Source of the DNA: Labia minor
Taxonomy: Eukaryota; Arthropoda; Insecta; Dermaptera; Spongiphoridae
DNA length: 64,000 nt
Direction of reading: 5' to 3'
Assembly: GCA_963082975.1 (NCBI GenBank)
Contig: OY720346.1
Span: forward strand, 72,965,267-73,029,266
Below are positions 57,379-64,000 of this stretch, piece by piece. Position 1 is the first letter of the stretch; every line of letters starts with the position of its first letter. The notes under the pieces are model-generated. The model saw only the letters and a list, made by a program, of their open reading frames with translations. It was not told where the DNA came from and ran no database searches. The position numbers and the translations under genes are program-made.

Positions 57379-57861
57379 ACTATCTCGCCAGGTTGAGATA
57401 AATGTCTGTCTGTGTGTGTGTGTGTGCGTGTAGACAAGATTACGCAAAAATGGTTTGAGCTAGAATCATGAAATTTGGTATTCGGGCTTTATTCAAAATT
57501 CGTAGTTTTTCATGAACTTTTAAGAAATGTAGCTCAACCGGAAAAGGGTCATTACCTACAACGTTTTGATTTTTTTTCCTCTAAAGTGTCCGTAAAATTA
57601 AAGATATATGTTTGATAGTTTTTAACATGATTAAAAATTGTATAAAACTGCTATATATAGAATTTCAGCTTGATTAAATCGCTGAAAGTAATGGAATTAA
57701 TTTTTTAAAACTGCATATCACGCGCCAGCATCAATGAAGAGCCAAATATTATTTATTAAAGTTAATTTATAATTTATAATTAATTAAATTTAATTTAAAT
57801 ATAATATATGTTAATTAACCCAATTCAAATTGCGAGATAGTCGAGTGGAGACACTCCAGCT
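57379..57861 (+). mobile_element. HLE-1 copy 12, internally deleted
   Basis: 5' end ACTATCTCGCCAG joins directly to GGTTGAGATAAATGTC, losing about 100 bp. GT microsatellite at about 57410-57427. Core, a shortened CACGCGCCAGC block, subterminal GCGAGATAGT and intact 3' hairpin. Ends 130 bp upstream of the beat exon. Confidence 0.75.
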
Positions 57862-57991
57862 TATTTTTTTTTAAAGGAAACTAAAAAATGATTTAAACTA
57901 TAGTAGAGAATTTGTTTGTTTTTTTCATTCCATCACACAATAAACAGATTTTAATTTAATTACGTTCTAATAGGTTCAATTTGTTGCTTAG

Positions 57992-58203
57992 GTGTGGCCA
58001 CCGAGGCGTTACGTGGCGTTCGTATTAAAATGCCAGAAGCGGTTCGCAGCGGATCAGAAGTTGTGCTTACATGCGATTACGATCTCGAAGAGGCAATGCT
58101 TTACTCGATTAAATGGTATCGAGGCGATCAGGAGTTCTACAGGTACGTGCCGAAGGAGTCACCACCGACACGTGTCTTCGCCCTGCAAGGAATTCACGTC
58201 GAT
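57992..58203 (+). CDS. Beaten path (Beat) family protein, Ig-domain exon
   Basis: Internal exon of an immunoglobulin-superfamily cell-surface or secreted protein. Beat proteins bind Sidestep family receptors and steer motor-axon defasciculation and target choice in insects (family knowledge). The exon is bounded by TTGCTTAG before and GTAAGT after. It begins with two bases that complete a split codon and ends on a whole codon. It encodes about 70 residues: LRGVRIKMPEAVRSGSEVVL, first Ig Cys at residue 27 (LTCDYDLEE), Trp at 41 (SIKWYRG), and the family signature EFYRYVPKESPPTRVF ending GIHVD. The second Ig Cys, signal peptide and other exons are not visible; no partner exon is found in the remaining 5.8 kb downstream. 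Intact, higher GC than its surroundings, so under selection. Which Beat paralogue is uncertain. In-frame GTG at 57994 is not a start. Confidence 0.9.
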
Positions 58204-58481
58204 GTAAGTAGCAACCAAAAAGATTCATAAATTTTTTTTTTTTTAAAAATAAATAATTTTATGAAACTTATGTATTATGAAAATTAAAATATTGCAATAA
58301 TCCAAAGAAAAATAATTAAATAAAATTATTTATATTTATTATATATTAATAAAACTTTTTCTGAATCAAGACTTTATAATCTCAAATGCTAATTATTTTT
58401 TTCCCCCAAATTAAAATCATTCTGTCAGCTGGAAACTTGAATCTATTAAACTTTCTGGTAATTGTTTAGTCTAACCGATAT
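58204..58481. other. Intron start, AT-rich
   Basis: Begins with the GTAAGT donor, then AT-rich sequence with no further feature. Confidence 0.6.
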
Positions 58482-58938
58482 ATGATAGATTTGGATAAAA
58501 CTTTACCAGTGGATTCCTTTTTTAATTTCAATAAAACTTCCGTTAAGAAGTATGTGGCGGTCGCTTCTAGTTTACGAGTTAAAAATGATTAAAGTTTGCA
58601 ATTAGTTATGAATGAGCAGCCATTTAATAATGTTTTATTGACTAATTCATTAATTTTCGGTTCGGTTTGGATATAGAAAAATTATTTATTTAATTAATTA
58701 TTTTTTTAATTTTCTTATATCTAAACCGAACTGAAAAAAAACAAAAAAATAGTGATGCCCCCTGCTGGCCAAATGAATAAAACATGGTAACAAAATAGAA
58801 TATCAATGAATTTATATGCAAACTTTAATAATTTTTATCTCGTAAACTAGAAGAGACCGAAAAATATTGTATAAGGAAAGTTTCTTTGGAATCCAAAATG
58901 GGATCCACTGGTAAAGTTTTATCCAAATCCATTATACA
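58482..58938. mobile_element. Inverted-repeat element B, copy 2, unsplit
   Basis: Left TGATAGATTTGGATAAAACT mirrors the right AGTTTTATCCAAATCCATTA. The arms of about 120 bp also share TTCTAGTTTACGAG and its complement. The middle has the internal inverted pair TTCGGTTTGGATATAG / ATATCTAAACCGAAC and GATGCCCCCTGCTGGCC. No open frame. It lies in the intron 280 bp after the beat exon. Confidence 0.8.
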
Positions 58939-59400
58939 TATGCCAAAGAGAACAATTACCCTTTTTTCTCGTTTATTAACATTATTAAATTAAATTATAA
59001 TAAAATATTAAGAAAATATAATATGAATTCGTATATTACAATTCAGACAAAAATTACAATACATTAATTTTTAACAAGTAAATTCTAAAAGTAAAAGGAA
59101 AAGCAGTAGAAAAATTTACTTTGTAAGAATATAAATGAAAAGACTCAATTTATGTATAATATAATATAATATTATGCACATGAAATGGTTTGAACTTTTA
59201 AGCACGTTCATCTAATCACGTATAAAATGTTATGACTGTAGATGCTATTTTCTACTATTTATACACCTTACAATATCTACAAAGGTTACAAAACATTACC
59301 TTCTTAGTAATAATATAGAAATCATTTGATTTTTAAATTATTTTTTTAAATTTCAAGTTTAGTTTAATCTTTTTTTTTTAATGATTATATATTATATTAA
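58939..59400. other. AT-rich intronic sequence
   Basis: No feature recognised. Confidence 0.55.
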
Positions 59401-59936
59401 GAGGGTGGGGTGAAAAGTTTCCGGCCTGACCAAGAAAAACGATGTTTTTAAATTTTTTTTTTTGCTTTATTTTTCAACATTCAAGATAGCTGAGACCTGT
59501 ACGATGTTAGCTGAACGTGTGCGAAATATTTTTCACAACCATTTGGATATGGAAAGCTGTGTGCAACGTTGATGCCGCGTTTGCTAACGTTAGGCCAAAA
59601 ACTGCTTCGAAAAAACATTTCTACCGACAATTTGGTGCTGTAGCCGTAATCCAAACCTATTTTTGCGTCGATTCATAACTGTTGATGAGACTTAAATTAA
59701 ATTTAATTAATTAATCAATCAACTAAATTTAATTAATTAATCAATCAACTAAATTTAATTAATTAATTAATTAATCAACTAAATTTAATTAATTAATTAA
59801 TCAACTAAATTTAATGAATTAAATTAATTAGAACAGTATCAGTGTTGATGGAGATTATGTTGAAAAATATAGAAAAAAAAAAATTTAAAAACATCGTTTT
59901 TCTTGGTCAGGCCGGAAACTTTTCACCCCACCCTCG
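59401..59936. mobile_element. Mariner-like MITE, monomer copy, 536 bp
   Basis: Ends GAGGGTGGGGTGAAAAGTTT and AACTTTTCACCCCACCCTCG. It contains one unit of the sequence that occurs twice in 14186-15006, here in the opposite orientation (TCAAGATAGCTGAGACCTGT near 59480). An AATCAACTAAATTTAATTAA tandem array of about five units lies at 59700-59820. No open frame. Confidence 0.75.
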
Positions 59937-60432
59937 TATATTATATTATTATCCATAAGCCACAAGTTTTCTATTCAATTCATTTTTAATTACTAAATTA
60001 TATTTTATTTAATTTTATATTCATTATATATATATATTTGAATATTTAACATTTTTTTTTCATCTTTCATTTTTTATTACGCAAAAATAAATATCCATTA
60101 AAAGTATTATTTTTTTGTATGTTAAAAAAAACACATTCCTAATGGGAGGGATCTTTTTAGATTTTTTTTTTTAATTTTATATAATTGCGAAAAAATACTC
60201 CCTGAGGTTAAAAGTATCAAAAATAAATTCTAAATAATATCTGTGGGGTGTGTCTTTTATTTACTTTGATTTTATTTATTTGTCTAGTATATTTTATGAA
60301 AATTTTATTAATAAATATTTAAAGAGATCTAAAAATAAATAGAGTAAAATTATAAAACTCATTTGAAATTAACATAATACTTTCGCTTGCGCATTTGCTT
60401 ATCTATTATACTAGTATTAATACATATTAAAC
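59937..60432. other. AT-rich spacer, no gene
   Basis: Low complexity; nothing recognised. Confidence 0.55.
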
Positions 60433-60696
60433 CTGTGATTCTCAACCAATGTGACGCGAAATTATGAGGCTCTTAGACATTTCCGACTTTTTTCTAAATT
60501 TTTTCAATTTAGTTCTAAAAAAAAGTAAAACGGTTTTGGGACTAGGCTCTTAAGCATTTCCGACTTTCTAAATTTTTTCAATATGGGTCTAAAAAAAAGG
60601 GTAAACCGTTTTTGGGACCACTTTTTTCAAAATGATAAACTTTTACAATTATCATTTTCTTTGTGTGCCGCGGTAAAAAAAGGTTGAGAATCACTG
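60433..60696 (+). mobile_element. hAT MITE (family hAT-F), copy 3, 264 bp
   Basis: Ends CTGTGATTCTCAACC (first bases mutated from CAGTG) and GGTTGAGAATCACTG. Flanked by the 8-bp duplication TATTAAAC (60425-60432 and 60697-60704). The interior repeats the TTCCGACTTT / GGGAC units. No open frame. Confidence 0.85.
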
Positions 60697-60704
60697 TATT
60701 AAAC

Positions 60705-61197
60705 AAAAAAGTATACGATAAAACAAATCTTAGAAATAAAATAAAAAAATAAAATGGAAAATTTATTTTTTATAAGAACTGATTTTGCATACTATTTACA
60801 AGATAACCTATTATGAATATTTTTTAAATGATAATTTAATTTGAAATAACATTAGAAGTGTCCAATTGTGTGTTTGAAGGGATGAAATTAGATGGAGGAA
60901 TCTCAGGATGGAGGATTATGTAGTACTGACACAAAAATAAATTTGATAAATTTGAATCATATTATATTATGAAAAATGCCTATTTATGTGACTTTTAAAA
61001 ATTAATAAAGAAAAACAAATTTCACATTAGATAGGACTCCAAATTTAATTGAAACAATAAAAAAATCGTAAATTAGGCATTTTATTTCTTTTACATTTCT
61101 AAAAGCACGTTTTCCTAAAATGCGGCCCCTGTAGCATTGCTCCTAATCAAAGAGGCCCATGGAGTTATTTGGGTTGGCCAGGCCTGGTTTAGACTGT
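60705..61197. other. AT-rich spacer with a solo transposon end
   Basis: 61128-61190 (GGCCCCTGTAGCATTGCTCC ... GGTTGGCCAGGCCTGG) looks like one hAT-type terminus with no partner. Otherwise nothing. Confidence 0.4.
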
Positions 61198-61435
61198 TTA
61201 GAGGGAAAAAATGAAAACGTGGTAGGTAATGGTCTTCTCCTGAATGATCTATATTTTTCAAAAGTTGATAGAAAACTACGGATTTAATAATGTCCGCGTA
61301 CCAAATTTCTTTATTCTAGCTCAAACCATTTTTGCCTAATCTTGTCTACATACATACATACATACACATACACACACAGACATTTTTCTCAATCCTAGTG
61401 AAAGTGATTCATGAACCTTCAAAACGTATAAAAAA
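61198..61435 (-). mobile_element. HLE-1 copy 13, core fragment
   Basis: Only the core and CA-microsatellite part remain (GAGGGAAAAAATGAAAACG ... CATACACACACAGACATTTTT ... CCTTCAAAACGTATAAAAA). More diverged than the other copies; both ends are missing. Confidence 0.65.
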
Positions 61436-61468
61436 TTGTAAAAATTTGTAGAAAACAAAATAGATATA

Positions 61469-62016
61469 CAGGGTGCATCAAAAAAATGTATACACACTTT
61501 GAACTTCCATAGAAAATTTATTTACCGTTCTACAAAGTTAAATTTCAGGAAAATAGAAAGCTGAAAGTCCAATGTAAATGAAACATAAATAACAAATGTT
61601 AATACTTTTCAAATTGGTGACCTGCAGCATTAATACAATTCTGAGTACGAGTCACCACTGATTCTGTACATCGTATCAAAACGTCCAATGAGATTTCTCT
61701 ACACACTGCTTGAATCTCATTCCAAAGAATGTCTATGTTACGTGGTTTACGTTTGTACACCTCATCTTTTACTGTGCCCCACAAGAAGAAATCCAGTGGT
61801 ATAAGGTCTGGAGAGCGTGCTGGAAACTCGATTGGCCCCCTGCGTCCTATCCACTGGTCCGACAAATTTTGATCCAGGTAAGCTCGTACGTCCCTGTGAT
61901 AGTGCGGCGGGGCACCATCTTGTTGAAAATAAAAATCATCATTACCGTATAATGCACGAAAACGCGGGAAAACTACAATAGTTTAAAGTGTGTATACATT
62001 TTTTTGAAGCACCCTG
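61469..62016 (-). pseudogene. Tc1/mariner-type element, internally deleted, with transposase C-terminal half
   Basis: Inverted ends CAGGGTGCATCAAAAAAATG and CATTTTTTTGAAGCACCCTG, each bordered by TA (61467-61468 and 62017-62018). The minus strand is open from the right TIR to a stop at about 61599. It reads FRALYGNDDFYFQQDGAPPH, then SDQWIGRRGPIEFPARSPDL and PLDFFLWGTVKDEVY, and ends GHQFEKY. The two visible catalytic Asp (QQD and SPD) are about 36 residues apart. The first catalytic Asp and the DNA-binding half are deleted, but the remaining frame is unbroken, so the loss is recent. Confidence 0.85.
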
Positions 62017-62018
62017 TA

Positions 62019-62754
62019 TTATTTATTTTTCATATATTGTTAATTAATCTATTAATTTTTGTTTTTTATAAAAATGAAATTAGATATTAAAATTTTATTT
62101 ATAAAACGTGATTGAATACTCTTGAAGATGTCATAAATAAATATGATAATGATGAATATAATTAATTTCATTTTCTCTACTACATTTTTACTTGGTATTT
62201 TTTATTTTGACCTTTTCTTCTTTTTTTTTTCTTGTAAATATATATAAATTTCATTTCAATTTATCATGTTGAGATGTGGAGGGTAGATAGTTAGTGAGGG
62301 TAGGTTGTATGTAACAAAGCAAATATGATTTGCTTAGAAGGAAACAAATCGTAAAGTGGGTGATTTTTCTTCCAACATCACCCTTCTTGCTTCCCTCCAT
62401 ATACCACCACCCTCCTTTTTTCATACACCCTGCAACAATCCCACTCACGCCCTTTCCCACTTTTCTCTTTGATCTTTTCCCTCTGCATCCGACAACATCT
62501 TCATTTCATGTGTTTTTCTTTTTTACCCTCTACTCCATTCTACATCTTTTTTCATCCAAACCCCCCCCCCTCACCCTCTTCCCTTTCTCATCATCATTCT
62601 TTACCCTTAGTGTAGTGTTGCTGCCGTTCTCTTCTACCATTCGTTTCCAATTTGATTATGAATCCACCCCCCCCCCCGCCCCAATACATAATATCATACG
62701 TTTTGGTCCTTCAATTTCAATTAAAAGATTAAATTCAATCCGAGAAAACTGTTT

Positions 62755-62757
<3 letters not shown>
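62019..62757. other. Spacer with a C/T-rich tract
   Basis: 62360-62690 is pyrimidine-rich, with C runs near 62563-62570 and 62665-62680. The 159-codon plus-strand frame here is Pro/Phe/Ser-rich low complexity and not a gene. Confidence 0.55.

Positions 62758-62798
<41 letters not shown>
62758..62798. repeat. (AT)n microsatellite
   Basis: About 20 AT units. Confidence 0.95.
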
Positions 62799-62803
<5 letters not shown>

Positions 62804-62889
62804 ATATAATTTCTATCTCATTTTGTGTGATTTATTTCAGTTGCTATCGTTTATAAATCTCCTGGTGTGCAGGGTAGGCTTAAAATGTA

Positions 62890-62938
62890 GGATGGGATGG
62901 ACGGTGGTGAGGATGGGACGGACGGTGGTGAGGAGGGT
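62890..62938 (+). repeat. 21-bp tandem repeat, two copies and part of a third
   Basis: GATGGGATGGACGGTGGTGAG followed by a copy with one substitution (GGGACG for GGGATG), then GAGG. G-rich island in AT-rich DNA. Confidence 0.85.
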
Positions 62939-63966
62939 AGAAGTGGGACACAAGCGATAGAGAGAGGCTTTATATATAAATTTATTTGAATAAGTTTCGT
63001 ATCAATAGTGACCATAATTAGTGCTTTAAACTTTGTCACTTTGAAGATTTAATTCCTCTCCGTTGTTCCTAAATAAAACAATAACATTATTGAAATGCTT
63101 ATTTAATACAATAATTAATTATTACTAGAATATTTAGTATTCTAAATTTTTAAATTTCACTAATTATCCTATTAATGCATTATCAATAAATTAAATTATT
63201 ATAACTGCAATATATAAACAATAAGATATCTGTTTTCAGTAATTGAATCTTCATTTTCTCAGAAAAAGAAATCTCTGGTCTTTTTAAGAGATTTTTATAA
63301 ATTCTTATTGATATAAAAGAATAAATTTTGGATTGTATATTCGTGTTTTTTTTTTTTTGTAAAACAAGACGTATATCTAAAAGAAGAGGTTATTTTTTGC
63401 AGGATTGAACTCATTCAATTATCAAAAACCCAAGAAAAAATATCAATATCTTTTTTTATAAGAATAAATCTTCAAAACATCTGACTAAAGTCTTCTTCTT
63501 ATCTATTTTTATTATTTCCCTTTTATTTTAATAACAAATATAATAATATTTTTTTAGAATTGAACAAAAATTATTGTCATATAACATTGAGGAAGGGGAG
63601 GGGGTGTAGGAATAGGGATTACATTTACCACTTATAAAAGATTTAATTGAGATATATTGAAGGAATTGAACAACAAATATTTGAATTCTAAAACTTAAGT
63701 TTACTTATATTGTACAATTTATTTACTAGTATCGGAGACCTGTTATATTTATTGATTTCATAATTCAATTCTTCCCTCTAACCTTAATATCAAACTATCA
63801 ATATTATTTGAGGTTTCCATCAAATTCATAACATAATTTTTAATATTGAATTATAAAACTAATGATTTAATTTTTTTTATAAATAATAAAAAAAGGAACT
63901 GAAATGAATTAATAGGAAAATTAATTAATTTAAATCTTATTTATTTATTTATTATAAATTAAAAAA
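62939..63966. other. AT-rich spacer, no gene
   Basis: Nothing supported. A G-rich run (GGGGAGGGGGTGTAGG) lies near 63595. Confidence 0.55.
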
Positions 63967-64000
63967 ATGACCTGTGGCCAGACACAGAACCGATCGACGA
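63967..64000 (+). repeat. Family C left end, cut by the window edge
   Basis: ATGACCTGTGGCCAGACACA followed by GAACCGATCGACGA is the left terminus of family C, complementary to the right terminus at 9918-9957. Confidence 0.75.

Noticed and set aside
303-61435. HLE-1 as a SINE
   Set aside because: No tRNA-like head, no poly(A) or simple 3' tail, no long target duplication; it has subterminal inverted repeats and a hairpin end instead.
303-61435. HLE-1 repeats as a CRISPR-like or satellite array
   Set aside because: Copies are dispersed, in both orientations, of unequal length and with unrelated spacers.
62330-62809. 159-codon frame, the longest in the window
   Set aside because: Pro/Phe/Ser-rich product of a pyrimidine tract ending in an AT microsatellite.

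Overview
The window is AT-rich eukaryotic DNA, almost certainly from an insect. The only host coding sequence I recognise is one exon of a Beaten path (Beat) family immunoglobulin protein at 57992-58203 (+), and that family is an arthropod one. The rest looks like a long intron or intergenic space filled with transposable elements, most of them dead and several nested. I cannot place the insect to order.

Layout. 0.3-7.3 kb: a Helentron-like element, a family D repeat, a foldback MITE, a decayed LINE reverse-transcriptase pseudogene, and two hAT MITEs in tandem that share one 8-bp target sequence. 7.3-17.4 kb: family C repeats, a LINE 3' end, a second Helentron-like copy flanked by a direct repeat, a dimeric mariner MITE, a hAT MITE and two GC-richer unique patches. 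18.6-27 kb: a hAT-like MITE, a GC-richer island (20.1-20.6), a mariner relic, two decayed copies of an unrecognised coding exon, and a hAT transposase pseudogene split by 2.2 kb of other DNA. 28-35 kb: more Helentron-like copies, a SINE with an 18-bp target duplication, and a mariner hull (31124-33015) holding a LINE 3' end and a hAT MITE, each with intact target duplications. 36-47.8 kb: a mariner with an internal tandem duplication, duplicated segments, a foldback mariner, an inverted-repeat element split by a Helentron-like insertion, and a second LINE fragment. 49.5-57.9 kb: five Helentron-like pieces, family C debris, a tRNA-derived SINE and unique GC-richer patches. 58-64 kb: the beat exon, a second inverted-repeat element, mariner and hAT MITEs, and the first bases of another family C copy.

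The dominant signal is a non-autonomous rolling-circle-like family (called HLE-1 here): 15 full or partial copies, about 7.6 kb in total. It has a 10-bp subterminal inverted repeat, a 5' palindrome, a GT microsatellite and a 3' hairpin, and it lacks a clear target duplication. That is the architecture known for Helentron-associated (DINE-1/INE-1-like) elements. No RNA gene, CRISPR array or complete protein-coding gene is visible. GC-richer, non-repetitive islands (10.16-10.48, 20.13-20.60, 33.14-33.51, 38.45-38.90, 53.92-54.43 kb) are the best candidates for conserved regulatory DNA or untranslated exons; that is inference. Repeat boundaries are read by eye and may be off by a few bases, more where flanks are AT-rich.
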